Notes under the pieces: model-generated
What the model was told of the DNA's origin: nothing
The model's input: only the letters and a program-made list of their open reading frames with translations
Databases searched by the model: none
Source of the DNA: CAYJBH01 sp964368815
GTDB lineage: Bacteria; Bacillota; Clostridia; Oscillospirales; Ruminococcaceae
Direction of reading: 5' to 3'
Assembly: GCA_964368815.1 (NCBI GenBank)
Contig: CAYJDA010000005.1
Span: 43,606-107,605, forward strand
DNA length: 64,000 nt
Translations under genes and position numbers: made by a program
In this document: one piece after another, positions 1-8,019 of the stretch
How the letters are laid out: every line of letters begins with the position of its first letter
How positions within the stretch are numbered: the stretch's first letter is position 1

Positions 1-751
1 TTAATACAATAAGCAGTAATGCACAAAGTATAGAGAGGTGAAGTCCGGATACGACCAAAACATGTGAAAGCCCTGCGCGATTAAAATCGAGAACTATTTC
101 ATATGGTAGACCCGATCGGTCGCCATATGTTATGGCAGCAGCAACTCCTGCATTTTCCTGCGACATATAGGGCATAATGCGCTGGGATAATTTAGATTGC
201 AGATTAGTGAAATAATAATCTATTCCGTTCCCTTCGGATAACACCTTCAATCCATCGATATATATCGCTGTTAAAAAAATTCCATCAATATAATTGTCTG
301 TATCAGCAATTCCGGTATTATTCACAATGATATTACAGCTGATTATTTGTCCATCTTCTATATCGTTAGGACAGTCGTTTACACTTACTAAACGACCAAC
401 GGGTAGTGTTTCTGATTCTGTTAATTTAATATTGACTACAGTGGTTCCATAAGTGGTTCCTCGTGTATCCACGACTAACCCCTCTACAAAATGTTCACCT
501 ACAGGTAATGCATCTCCAGTGCCTATGTAGTAAATATTAAAAAGAAATAAATATATCTGCGCAACAACCGCTGCAGCTGCGATTATAGTTATACTCCCTG
601 AGATAATTTTATTGTTTTTTCTAATAATAAAAGCTACACTTAGGAATACAACGCATAAAATTAATACAACTATTAAACCTATATCCGTCAATATAGCTGC
701 CATTAGAGAAAAAAGAAAGCTAAATCCAAAATAGGCTAACGGTCGTCGCAT
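1..751 (-). CDS. comEC: ComEC/Rec2-type DNA uptake channel, N-terminal part (cut by window edge)
   Basis: An open minus-strand frame begins at ATG 751-749 and runs without a stop for 250 codons to the window edge, so the 3' part is missing. The first ~65 residues are two or three hydrophobic segments. A soluble beta-rich stretch follows (about residues 75-195), matching the DUF4131/OB-like N-terminal part of ComEC. The last visible residues contain AGLSHVLVVSGLHLSIL, the conserved opening of the competence domain (family pattern GLxHxxxxSGLH). ComEC forms the membrane channel that takes up single-stranded DNA during transformation. The start codon lies 2 nt after the stop of the phosphoribosyltransferase gene, so it is probably the last or a late gene of the alaS transcript. 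A comEA-like gene lies far away at 14.6-14.9 kb. The identification is firm; only the extent is unknown. Confidence 0.88.
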   Translation of the reverse strand, partial: MRRPLAYFGFSFLFSLMAAILTDIGLIVVLILCVVFLSVAFIIRKNNKIISGSITIIAAAAVVAQIYLFLFNIYYIGTGDALPVGEHFVEGLVVDTRGTTYGTTVVNIKLTESETLPVGRLVSVNDCPNDIEDGQIISCNIIVNNTGIADTDNYIDGIFLTAIYIDGLKVLSEGNGIDYYFTNLQSKLSQRIMPYMSQENAGVAAAITYGDRSGLPYEIVLDFNRAGLSHVLVVSGLHLSILCALLLIVL

Positions 752-753
752 AA

Positions 754-1293
754 TTATTTAAAGAATAACGGTAATGGCGCAAGATAAATTAAATCATCCC
801 TTTCCTGTGCCTCACCTTCAGCCAATACTGCGCCTTTACATACAATAGTAGCTTTTGCAGTATCCGCAATTTGTTCCAATGCATATAAAGAGCCGCCTGT
901 GCTGATAACGTCATCAACTATGTATAGTTTTTTTCCTTCCATTATCTTAAGATCATTACTATCCATTACCAAATGCTGCTCTCTTGCAGTTGTTATGCTG
1001 CGTACATCAAATAATTGAGGGTCATTCATATATAATTTTGTGCCCTTACGAGCTACAATATATGGCTTATCCGAGCACCGAGCCATTTCATAAACTAAAG
1101 GAATGCTCTTTGCTTCAGCTGTAAATAAAATATCAAATTCGGGAGCTTTTTTTAATAGCTCTTTCGCACAAGCTTTTGTTAGTTCAACATCGTTAAACAT
1201 ATTAAACGCTGCAATTGATAATTTATCATCAACCTTACATATTGGGAGATCTCTTTTTAACCCGGCAATTTCTATAGTATATACTTCTGACAT
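754..1293 (-). CDS. Phosphoribosyltransferase family protein (adenine phosphoribosyltransferase-like)
   Basis: A 179-residue type I phosphoribosyltransferase. The PRPP-binding loop is LYIVDDVISTGGSL (about residues 123-136), with the two acidic residues followed by the T/S-G-G turn typical of Apt and PyrE/Xpt-type enzymes. An upstream segment, DILFTAEAKSIPLVYEMA, matches the region before the flexible loop of adenine phosphoribosyltransferases. It probably converts a purine base plus PRPP to the nucleotide, but the base is not certain. An ATG at 1293 preceded by AGGAG at 5 nt is preferred over the GTG one codon upstream, which would crowd the ribosome binding site. It lies between hinT and comEC in the alaS transcript. 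Confidence 0.8.
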   Translation of the reverse strand: MSEVYTIEIAGLKRDLPICKVDDKLSIAAFNMFNDVELTKACAKELLKKAPEFDILFTAEAKSIPLVYEMARCSDKPYIVARKGTKLYMNDPQLFDVRSITTAREQHLVMDSNDLKIMEGKKLYIVDDVISTGGSLYALEQIADTAKATIVCKGAVLAEGEAQERDDLIYLAPLPLFFK

Positions 1294-1311
1294 CACTTCT
1301 CCTTTATTAAA

Positions 1312-1647
1312 TTATATGTTAGGCCATTCGAGTTTTTTTCCGCCAAGTAGATGAAAATGCAGGTGTGCTATCGATTGACCACCCTCGTCACCTATATTTG
1401 TTATTAGTCTATACCCATTATTCATTCCCTGCTCAGCAGCTATTTTTTCGGCTATTTCAAATATCTCGGCAGCCAACTCTCCCCTATTTTTAAGTTCAGC
1501 TGCATCCTTAATGTGTAATTTTGGAATAATAAGTATATGAATCGGTGCAATTGGAGCTATGTCTTTAATCGCGAAAAAATTATCATCCTCATATACCGAT
1601 TTGTATGGTATTTCACCTTTAAGCATTTTACAAAAAAGACAGCTCAT
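1312..1647 (-). CDS. hinT: HIT-family nucleotide hydrolase (HinT-like)
   Basis: 111 residues, the usual length for HinT. The N-terminal CLFCKMLKGEIP segment and the C-terminal histidine triad HLHFHLLGG (about residues 96-104) identify it. HIT proteins hydrolyse purine nucleoside phosphoramidates and aminoacyl-adenylates, which fits its place directly after alaS: lysyl- and alanyl-adenylate by-products are known HinT substrates. The start ATG 1647 follows GGAGG with normal spacing. The protein is cytosolic and small, with no extra domains. Confidence 0.9.
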   Translation of the reverse strand: MSCLFCKMLKGEIPYKSVYEDDNFFAIKDIAPIAPIHILIIPKLHIKDAAELKNRGELAAEIFEIAEKIAAEQGMNNGYRLITNIGDEGGQSIAHLHFHLLGGKKLEWPNI

Positions 1648-1679
1648 TTTATTTCCTCCAAATAGATTGATATTTAAAA

Positions 1680-4316
1680 TTAAATTATGTTGTCAATTTC
1701 ATCAATGATGTCAGCAATATTTTCCGACGATTTTAGTCCACCCATTGCAAAGTCAGGTTTGCCACCACCATTTCCAGCATATTTTGCTGCAACGCTTTTA
1801 ATAATATTTCCGGCAGATTTGCCCTTTGCAACAGCACCTTTTCCGCATGCTGCAACCATCATGGTTTTATCAGAATTTACAGCAATCAAGAAAACAACAC
1901 TATCTTCATTTTCAGACTTTATTCCCGCAGTGCAATCTTTTAATGTGTTAGCATCAATTCCATCTAACACACCTTTATAAAGAATGATTCCATCTATTTC
2001 CTTAGCATTGTTTTTAACCTTTGTTAGTTGGGAATCAGCAGCAGCTGACTTAAGAGCGGTTATAACGGAATCTTTTTCCTTTAGCTCTGCTACCATGGCT
2101 GTCATTTTATTAGGCAGCTCGGTTGGATTATTTAGTTTGATAATGTCACTACAAGTAGCAAGTAGAGCTTCACGTTCTTTAATATAGCTAAGAACACCCT
2201 GAGCGGTAGTAGCTTCAATACGTCTAACTCCGGCTGCAACCGAGCTCTCCGACAATACTTTAAAACAACCTATCTGTGATGTGTTTTCGACATGGCAGCC
2301 GCCGCAAAACTCAACCGAATAGCCCTCTGCAGAAACCACCCTAACAACCTCACCGTATTTTTCACCAAAAAGTGCTTGAGCACCAAGCTCTTTTGCTTTT
2401 TCAATCGGTAGTTGTTCGGCCGTAACCTTTAAATCTTTAAAAATAACCTCATTAACTTTATTTTCAATTAACACTATCTCTTCTTGGGTCATTTGAGAAA
2501 AGTGTGTAAAGTCAAACCTTAATCGTGTATTATCTACATATGAACCTGCCTGGTGAACATGTTCGCCAAGAGTTTCAATTAACGCCTTTTGAAGCAAATG
2601 TGCCGCAGTATGATTTCTTTTTATAGCGTTCCTTCGCGTTTCTTCGACTTGTGCGGTCAAACGCTGTCCTTCCGAGATTGCTCCACTTAAAAGCCTACAT
2701 TTGTGAAGAAATAAACCACCGGAAATTTTTATTGTATCTATTACATCGACGGTTAGATTATTGCCATATAATTGGCCTAAATCACCAACCTCACCGCCTC
2801 CTTCGGCATAAAATGGAGTTTTGTCAAGGATAACTGCAACATCTTCAACAACATTGTTAAATGCTTCAACGGAATCGGTCAATTCTCCTGCAACAGCTAA
2901 TGCCAATACATTTACAGTTGATTTTAGTTCATTATATCCTATAAATTCAGTAGCTGGCAAATTTTTGCCGGAGAACACCTCTTCTGCCCAGCTTGCATCA
3001 CCCATCTTAGCACGCGCTTCTCTAGCAGTATCTTTTTGTTTTTGAAGTAACTTTTTATATTCTTCTTCATCAAGTTTCAAGCTGTGTTCAGAAAGAATTT
3101 CTTTAGTTAAATCGAGTGGAAATCCGAACGTGTCACTAAGTTTAAAGGCAACATCTCCCGCAAGAATATTTCCATTACATTTCTTTAATTTATCGATTTC
3201 AGCCAACAATAAGGTTGAGCCGCTATCTATAGTTTTCGCAAAACGCTCTTCCTCAACACCAATAACTTTTTTAATATATTGTGCGTTATCCGATAACTCA
3301 GGATAGGATTTTTTATTAAGCTCTATCACGGTCTCACTAAGGGTTTGTAAAAACGGGCCGTTTATACCTAATAATCTTCCATGGCGAGCAGCACGTCGAA
3401 GCAATCTGCGGAGCACGTATCCACGACCTTCATTGCTGGGAATAACACCATCTCCAACCAAAAATACCGTACTGCGAATATGGTCAGTAACAACTCTTAC
3501 CGATATATCCTTAGATTTGTCTTGCTTATAGCTGTAGCCAGCAAGCTCCTCAATTTGCCCTATAATTGAGCGCATTGTATCAACTTCAAACAGATTATCC
3601 ACATCCTGCATAACACAGGCAAGACGCTCAAGGCCCATACCGGTGTCTATATTACCATGTTCCATCTTTTCGTAGTTGCCATTTCCATCTGAAATAAACT
3701 GAGTAAATACAAGATTCCAAACCTCTACATATCGATCACAGTCGCATCCAACCTTGCAGTCTTCTTTATCACACCCGTGTTGACTGCCTCGGTCGAAATA
3801 TATTTCACTACATGGTCCACAGGGGCCTGCACCTATCTCCCAGAAGTTGTCTTCCTTGCCAAATCTCACCATGCGCTCAGCCGGAATGTTTTGCTTTTTG
3901 GTCCATATTTCATAGGCCTCGTCATCCTTCTCATATACTGAAAAGTATAACTTTTCAAGTGGGATTTCAAGTTCTTTAATAAAAAAATCATAGGCATGCT
4001 GAATAGCCTCTTCCTTAAAATATGCAGCGAAAGAGAAATTACCAAGCATTTCAAAAAATGTTCCATGACGAGCAGTTATTCCTACATTTTCGATATCCGG
4101 TGTACGGATACATTTTTGACAGGATGTAGCTATATTTCCCGGGACATATTCCTGACCGAGAAAGTACTTCTTTAACGGAGCCATTCCGGAATTAATTAAC
4201 AATAAACTTTTATCGTCCGAGGGAACCAGAGAAAAGCTACCAAACCTGTAGTGACCACGTTTTTCAAAAAAACTCAGATACCTTTCACGTAGTTCATTTA
4301 GTCCAGTCCATTGCAT
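1680..4316 (-). CDS. alaS: Alanyl-tRNA synthetase
   Basis: 878 residues, full length for AlaRS. The class II catalytic core is N-terminal (INSGMAPLKKYFLG; TARHGTFFEMLGNFSF). Next come the tRNA-recognition region, the editing domain with the zinc-site motif NHTAAHLLQKAL and its partner CGGCHVENTSQIG, and a C-terminal DHHA1 domain rich in GGGKPDFA-type residues. It charges tRNA-Ala and edits misacylated Ser and Gly. The ATG at 4316 is chosen over an in-frame ATG at 4328 because the latter overlaps the ribosome binding site (GAGGTG). A sigma-A promoter lies at 4346-4374. The ~30-nt leader leaves no room for a T-box, unlike many Firmicute alaS genes. Confidence 0.97.
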   Translation of the reverse strand: MQWTGLNELRERYLSFFEKRGHYRFGSFSLVPSDDKSLLLINSGMAPLKKYFLGQEYVPGNIATSCQKCIRTPDIENVGITARHGTFFEMLGNFSFAAYFKEEAIQHAYDFFIKELEIPLEKLYFSVYEKDDEAYEIWTKKQNIPAERMVRFGKEDNFWEIGAGPCGPCSEIYFDRGSQHGCDKEDCKVGCDCDRYVEVWNLVFTQFISDGNGNYEKMEHGNIDTGMGLERLACVMQDVDNLFEVDTMRSIIGQIEELAGYSYKQDKSKDISVRVVTDHIRSTVFLVGDGVIPSNEGRGYVLRRLLRRAARHGRLLGINGPFLQTLSETVIELNKKSYPELSDNAQYIKKVIGVEEERFAKTIDSGSTLLLAEIDKLKKCNGNILAGDVAFKLSDTFGFPLDLTKEILSEHSLKLDEEEYKKLLQKQKDTAREARAKMGDASWAEEVFSGKNLPATEFIGYNELKSTVNVLALAVAGELTDSVEAFNNVVEDVAVILDKTPFYAEGGGEVGDLGQLYGNNLTVDVIDTIKISGGLFLHKCRLLSGAISEGQRLTAQVEETRRNAIKRNHTAAHLLQKALIETLGEHVHQAGSYVDNTRLRFDFTHFSQMTQEEIVLIENKVNEVIFKDLKVTAEQLPIEKAKELGAQALFGEKYGEVVRVVSAEGYSVEFCGGCHVENTSQIGCFKVLSESSVAAGVRRIEATTAQGVLSYIKEREALLATCSDIIKLNNPTELPNKMTAMVAELKEKDSVITALKSAAADSQLTKVKNNAKEIDGIILYKGVLDGIDANTLKDCTAGIKSENEDSVVFLIAVNSDKTMMVAACGKGAVAKGKSAGNIIKSVAAKYAGNGGGKPDFAMGGLKSSENIADIIDEIDNII

Positions 4317-4345
4317 TATACACCTCATTGTTATTTACCCGTTTA

Positions 4346-4374
4346 ATTATATAACCTAAGGGGTATTTTGTCAA
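4346..4374 (-). promoter_or_regulatory. Sigma-A-type promoter of the alaS-hinT-PRT-comEC transcript
   Basis: Reading on the minus strand, TTGACA, a 17-nt spacer and TATAAT: a full consensus match. It ends about 30 nt before the alaS start. Confidence 0.85.
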
Positions 4375-4442
4375 TGTTTCGTGATTGTATTTAAATAATG
4401 AATCATATTTATGTGCTAAATATAGAATATGTCTATTATCCA

Positions 4443-4471
4443 TTGTCTAATGCTATTGTTTATGATATTAT
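4443..4471 (+). promoter_or_regulatory. Probable promoter of the spo0A-like gene
   Basis: TTGTCT, 17 nt, TATTAT, with TG one base before the -10 (extended -10). It lies about 55 nt upstream of the ATG at 4526, leaving a short leader that carries the 4503-4517 palindrome. Confidence 0.55.
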
Positions 4472-4502
4472 TAACTAAAGTAATTTAATCGTATTTAAAA
4501 GG

Positions 4503-4517
4503 GTTGACAATGTCAAC
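4503..4517. promoter_or_regulatory. Perfect palindrome in the spo0A-like leader, possible operator
   Basis: GTTGACA-A-TGTCAAC: seven bases repeated in inverted orientation around one central A. It lies just before the start codon, where a Shine-Dalgarno sequence would normally sit. Each arm (TGTCAAC) resembles the known Spo0A binding box TGTCGAA at five of seven positions, so autoregulation is possible (inference). Confidence 0.5.
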
Positions 4518-4525
4518 TATAATCA

Positions 4526-5302
4526 ATGAGTACTGCTAAATTAAAAATGTTAATAAATGAATCTGACTATTTATCTTCCGTGCACTGCAAAGAACTATTA
4601 TCTAAGGTTGATATAGAGTCTGATTTGTGCTTTACAGATGGCATTGGATTGTTTGATAGACTATCTTCAGCTGAATATGATTTGGTACTTACCGATGTCT
4701 TTGTTCCTGAAATTGATGCAATAATGTTAAAGAAGCTTTACGACAGCAAAATTAATCGCCCATTAAAATTTTACGGTGTGTTGCCGGCGAATAACAAAAT
4801 CATTGAAGCTTCAATGATTAATGCTGATTTTTCATACTATTTTGTTAAACCACGTAGTGAAACAGTTATTGTGTCCACCATATTCGAGCAACTTTCCAGA
4901 GAGGGATATGGCGTATCTCCTTTTGATTCAAATGATGAAATCATTTATTCAATTTTACGTAACCTTAATATATCTGCAGAACATTTAGGATTTCACTATG
5001 CCTATTATGCGATACTATTATTCATGCAACAAACGGATGTATCATTATCGATAACAAAAATTATCTACCCAAAAATAGCCAAAGAATACAAAACTACAAC
5101 CGGACTCGTTGAGAAAACAATTAGATCTGCCATTGAAGCAGGATGGAGTCATGCTAACCCATTGTATCAAAACAAATATTTTGGCTACTGCAATAAGGAT
5201 AATAAAAAACGACCTACAAATTTACAATTTATCTCTACATTGGCAAACAATGTTATGTTACAAAATATACGCGTTGAAAAACTCAATTTAGCTATTAATT
5301 AA
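4526..5302 (+). CDS. Spo0A-like sporulation response regulator with a divergent receiver
   Basis: 258 residues with two domains. Residues ~6-125 are a CheY-like receiver: phospho-acceptor Asp in DLVLTDVFVPEID and the conserved Lys in YYFVKP. Residues ~140-250 match the Spo0A DNA-binding domain, including SITKIIYPKIAKEYKT, IRSAIEAGW and FGY/RPTNLQFI. Spo0A is the phosphorelay-controlled master regulator of sporulation. Here the acidic pocket that binds Mg, normally Asp-Asp (ADDN), reads NES (LINESDYL), and the usual Thr/Ser switch residue is not evident (YGVLPANN). Phosphorylation may therefore be altered or lost. No Shine-Dalgarno is visible before ATG 4526, but an in-frame stop at 4520 rules out a longer protein. 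It may be the organism's main Spo0A or a divergent paralogue; no spoIVB neighbour is present to decide. Confidence 0.85.
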   Translation: MSTAKLKMLINESDYLSSVHCKELLSKVDIESDLCFTDGIGLFDRLSSAEYDLVLTDVFVPEIDAIMLKKLYDSKINRPLKFYGVLPANNKIIEASMINADFSYYFVKPRSETVIVSTIFEQLSREGYGVSPFDSNDEIIYSILRNLNISAEHLGFHYAYYAILLFMQQTDVSLSITKIIYPKIAKEYKTTTGLVEKTIRSAIEAGWSHANPLYQNKYFGYCNKDNKKRPTNLQFISTLANNVMLQNIRVEKLNLAIN

Positions 5303-5328
5303 AACATTAATCAACAACTTCCCGTACT

Positions 5329-5336
5329 TGTCGACA
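5329..5336. promoter_or_regulatory. 0A-box-like site upstream of the lipoprotein promoter
   Basis: TGTCGACA, an 8-bp palindrome preceded by T. It matches six of seven bases of the Spo0A box TGTCGAA on both strands and lies about 25 nt upstream of the -35 at 5362. It could be chance; it is noted because a Spo0A-like gene ends 26 nt earlier. Confidence 0.3.
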
Positions 5337-5361
5337 TCTTCTGACATACGGTTGTTTTTGC

Positions 5362-5390
5362 TTGACTTAACAGCAACGCTATGCTATAAT
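5362..5390 (+). promoter_or_regulatory. Promoter of the lipoprotein-MBOAT cluster
   Basis: TTGACT, 17-nt spacer, TATAAT, with an extended -10 (TGCTATAAT). It lies about 60 nt upstream of the first lipoprotein gene. Confidence 0.85.
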
Positions 5391-5451
5391 GATACGGTAT
5401 ATTTTCATATCAAAATAGGTTGTTGTTTATAGCAAAAAGGTGATTACCGTA

Positions 5452-5925
5452 ATGTCATTAATGAAAATTAGTAATAAATATGTGTTTTTATGCATTGTAA
5501 TAGCCTTAACAGTAACTGTTTTGAGCGGGTGTACCCCGAGTTATATCGACGGAAGCTACCGGGTTGAGCTTAGCGACTTTGACAGCTTGGGATTTAAGGA
5601 ATACCTTACCGCTGAAGTTGTAAATGGTGAACTAACTTCAATAAATATTGGAGCGATTGACCGTGATGGTGTAACCAAAACAGATAATGAGGATTATAGG
5701 ATAGCAATGCAGCTTGCTACCGGAACATATCCTGAAGAGGTATATGAAACTCTTGACTCAAGATATTTACTGATTGCAGAAAATCAAGACCCCGAAGCAA
5801 CGGTTGATGCTATTGCAGGTGCTACCTTAACTTCAAATAATTATGCTATCCTTTTTGAGGAATTACAAAATTCTATAGTAACCGGAGAAACTTTGGTAAT
5901 AATCGATAATTTAATTGAAGAATAA
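5452..5925 (+). CDS. Lipoprotein with FMN-binding-type domain
   Basis: 157 residues. A hydrophobic N-terminal signal ends in a lipobox (VTVLSGC), so the mature protein is anchored outside the membrane. The rest (DGSYRVELSD, a GKxyltaevvnG-like strand pair, then DAIAGATLTSNN near residue 125) matches the FMN-binding domain found in RnfG/NqrC and in many clostridial lipoproteins. In that family the Thr of the SGAT motif can carry covalent FMN; GAT-T/S is present here. The ATG at 5452 is chosen because AGGTGA lies 8 nt upstream; an in-frame GTG at 5440 lies inside that site. It is the first gene of a plus-strand cluster with DUF4358, MBOAT and DHHW genes. An electron-transfer role is family knowledge, not shown here. 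Confidence 0.75.
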   Translation: MSLMKISNKYVFLCIVIALTVTVLSGCTPSYIDGSYRVELSDFDSLGFKEYLTAEVVNGELTSINIGAIDRDGVTKTDNEDYRIAMQLATGTYPEEVYETLDSRYLLIAENQDPEATVDAIAGATLTSNNYAILFEELQNSIVTGETLVIIDNLIEE

Positions 5926-5988
5926 TTACATACCGACAATCATTATGAAAATACTAATCTTAAATAAAGAACAAATAGGAGAAAAATA

Positions 5989-6597
5989 ATGAAGAGAATT
6001 ATTGCATTAATTATGGCTGCATTGCTTTTGGTAACCTTAACGGCATGTAGTGAAGATAACACTTCTGAGTATGATCATCTAAACACTACCAGTTCAGATG
6101 AGGGTTTAAATGCTCAATATCAAATAGTGACTGATGCTATTGCAGAGATTTATGCTGATGGGCAGCCGGCCACCACACAGGAGGTTGTTGACGGGGTTAC
6201 TGCCGTTATGCCTGTTCAGATGCCTATGCCTATGGAGGATCAATTTTTAGAATTTATTGGTATTGATCTTGCAAACGTTTCGGAGTATGCCGGAGTTGTT
6301 TCCTCAATCAACGTTTCAACTGACGAGCTTATAGTAATTCGAGCAAACGACGGCATGGTAGATACAATTGTTACCAATTTAACCGAGCGCCGCGATGCAA
6401 GAACAAAGGAATTTGAAACCTATCTTGCTGACCAACACGAAAAAGCAACCTACGGAAAAATATTAGTTTACGGAAATGATGTTATTCTTGCAATTATGGG
6501 CGATACTCTACAATATGATATGTCTGATGGTTCCGGTGAAGCAGCACCTATGTTGCCGAGCGAAGATACGCCTGTAGCAGAAATACCGGCTGATTGA
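5989..6597 (+). CDS. DUF4358-type lipoprotein
   Basis: 202 residues with a signal peptide and lipobox (LLVTLTAC). The body shows a pattern I associate with DUF4358: a short alpha/beta domain with MPVQMPMPMED, then an aligned VSSINVSTDELIVIRAND strand, a long helix TERRDARTKEFETYLADQ and a final strand ILVYGNDVILAIMGD. A Ser/Glu/Pro-rich tail follows. The function is unknown. AGGAG precedes the ATG. It sits directly before an MBOAT acyltransferase and a DHHW protein, so it may be an accessory factor in surface polymer acylation (inference from neighbours). Confidence 0.7.
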   Translation: MKRIIALIMAALLLVTLTACSEDNTSEYDHLNTTSSDEGLNAQYQIVTDAIAEIYADGQPATTQEVVDGVTAVMPVQMPMPMEDQFLEFIGIDLANVSEYAGVVSSINVSTDELIVIRANDGMVDTIVTNLTERRDARTKEFETYLADQHEKATYGKILVYGNDVILAIMGDTLQYDMSDGSGEAAPMLPSEDTPVAEIPAD

Positions 6598-6619
6598 CAC
6601 ATAAACGAGGGTAGGAATA

Positions 6620-8002
6620 TTGGTTTTTAGCAGCCTAACATTTTTATTTAAATTTTTGCCGATAGCGCTTGGGGTTTACTACCTATTGCCCTATCGGCTA
6701 AAAAACGCTTGGCTTTTTATTATTAGCTTGATATTCTATTCATGGGGTGAGGTTCGTTACTTCCCTATCATGATTGCTTCCACTGTAGTAGACTATCTAC
6801 TCTCCCACCTTATTAAACGTTTCGACGAAAATGTTAAACTTCGAAAAGTATTTCTTTTATTGTCGGTTTTATTCAATCTCGGTATGTTATTCTATTTTAA
6901 ATACACCGACTTCTTTATCTCAAACATTAACCTCTTGATAGGAAGTTCTATTCCTTTGCTGGAGTTAACTCTTCCTCTTGGAATTAGTTTTTACACCTTC
7001 CAAACTATGTCATATACTATTGATGTGTATCGCAGAAAAGTTGAACCTGAAAAAAACATTATTAATTTCGGGGCTTATGTAACTATGTTCCCACAGCTCA
7101 TTGCCGGTCCAATTGTAAAGTATACGCATGTTGCCGAACGTCTTAACATGAAAAAGGGACGGATTGACCTACCACGTATTGAAGAAGGCATAAAACTTTT
7201 TATTTTTGGACTAACAAAAAAGGTACTAATCGCTAATAATGTAGGTGCATTATGGACAGAGGTAGGTACCCTCGGATATTCAGAAGTTTCAACACCTCTT
7301 GCATGGCTTGGAATTTTAGCATACACTCTTCAAATTTATTTTGACTTTTCGGGCTATTCATTGATGGCTATCGGATTAGGCAAGATGATGGGATTCGATT
7401 TTCCCGATAACTTTAATCTACCCTATATAAGCCGTTCAATAACCGAATTTTGGCGCCGATGGCATATGACTCTTTCAGGATGGTTTAGAGAGTATGTATA
7501 TATTCCTCTCGGAGGAAACCGTCATGGACTAAAACGCCAGATACTAAATATTTTTATTGTGTGGGGATTAACCGGTTTTTGGCACGGAGCCGATTGGAAT
7601 TTTATTTTATGGGGGCTATACTACTTTGTTTTGCTCACCATTGAAAAGCTGTTTTTGCTTAACTTTCTTGAAAAACACAAAATATTTGGTCATATTTATT
7701 CCATCTTTGCAATTGTTGTAGGTTGGGCACTATTTGCAGTTGTTGGATTAAACGACCTGCTCACCTTCCTATCTTCGATGTTTATCCCGCAAGGCGGAAT
7801 AGCAGCAGGATATTTTGTTAGAAATTATGCTGTAATTATGATTATAGGAATTATTTGTTCCACATCGCTGCCCACTGTAATATACAATAAATTATCAAAA
7901 TGGCACTTAGCCCAGGTATTGCTATTGATGTTAATGCTTGTTGCCTGTGTTGCCTATCTTGTTGATGCAACATTTAATCCATTTTTGTACTTTAGATTTT
8001 AA
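6620..8002 (+). CDS. MBOAT-family membrane O-acyltransferase (AlgI-like)
   Basis: 460 residues, about ten to twelve membrane segments. The AlgI hallmarks are clear: MVFSSLTFLFKFLPI start, RRWHMTLSGWFREYVYIPLGG and the catalytic-type His in LTGFWHGADWNF (about residue 320). MBOAT proteins of this branch move acyl (usually acetyl) groups across the membrane onto polysaccharides or teichoic acids. The TTG at 6620 is chosen because the family starts at MVFSS and a TAGGA lies just upstream. Its natural partner is the DHHW protein 17 nt downstream. The acceptor cannot be told from the sequence. Confidence 0.92.
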   Translation: MVFSSLTFLFKFLPIALGVYYLLPYRLKNAWLFIISLIFYSWGEVRYFPIMIASTVVDYLLSHLIKRFDENVKLRKVFLLLSVLFNLGMLFYFKYTDFFISNINLLIGSSIPLLELTLPLGISFYTFQTMSYTIDVYRRKVEPEKNIINFGAYVTMFPQLIAGPIVKYTHVAERLNMKKGRIDLPRIEEGIKLFIFGLTKKVLIANNVGALWTEVGTLGYSEVSTPLAWLGILAYTLQIYFDFSGYSLMAIGLGKMMGFDFPDNFNLPYISRSITEFWRRWHMTLSGWFREYVYIPLGGNRHGLKRQILNIFIVWGLTGFWHGADWNFILWGLYYFVLLTIEKLFLLNFLEKHKIFGHIYSIFAIVVGWALFAVVGLNDLLTFLSSMFIPQGGIAAGYFVRNYAVIMIIGIICSTSLPTVIYNKLSKWHLAQVLLLMLMLVACVAYLVDATFNPFLYFRF

Positions 8003-8019
8003 GAACGGAGGATTTTGAC

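Noticed and set aside
4317..4345. T-box or other riboswitch before alaS
   Set aside because: The leader from the promoter is about 30 nt, far too short. The his and secDF leaders are likewise short.
4504..4523. TTGACA followed by TATAAT just before the spo0A-like gene, as a promoter
   Set aside because: The spacer is only 8 nt, and the -10 would end 2 nt before the start codon. TTGACA is part of a palindrome. The upstream TTGTCT/TATTAT pair with a 17-nt spacer is more plausible.
5314..5355. Terminator of the spo0A-like gene around AACAA ... TTGTT
   Set aside because: The pairing needs a 4-nt bulge and leaves a long loop; it is too weak to call.
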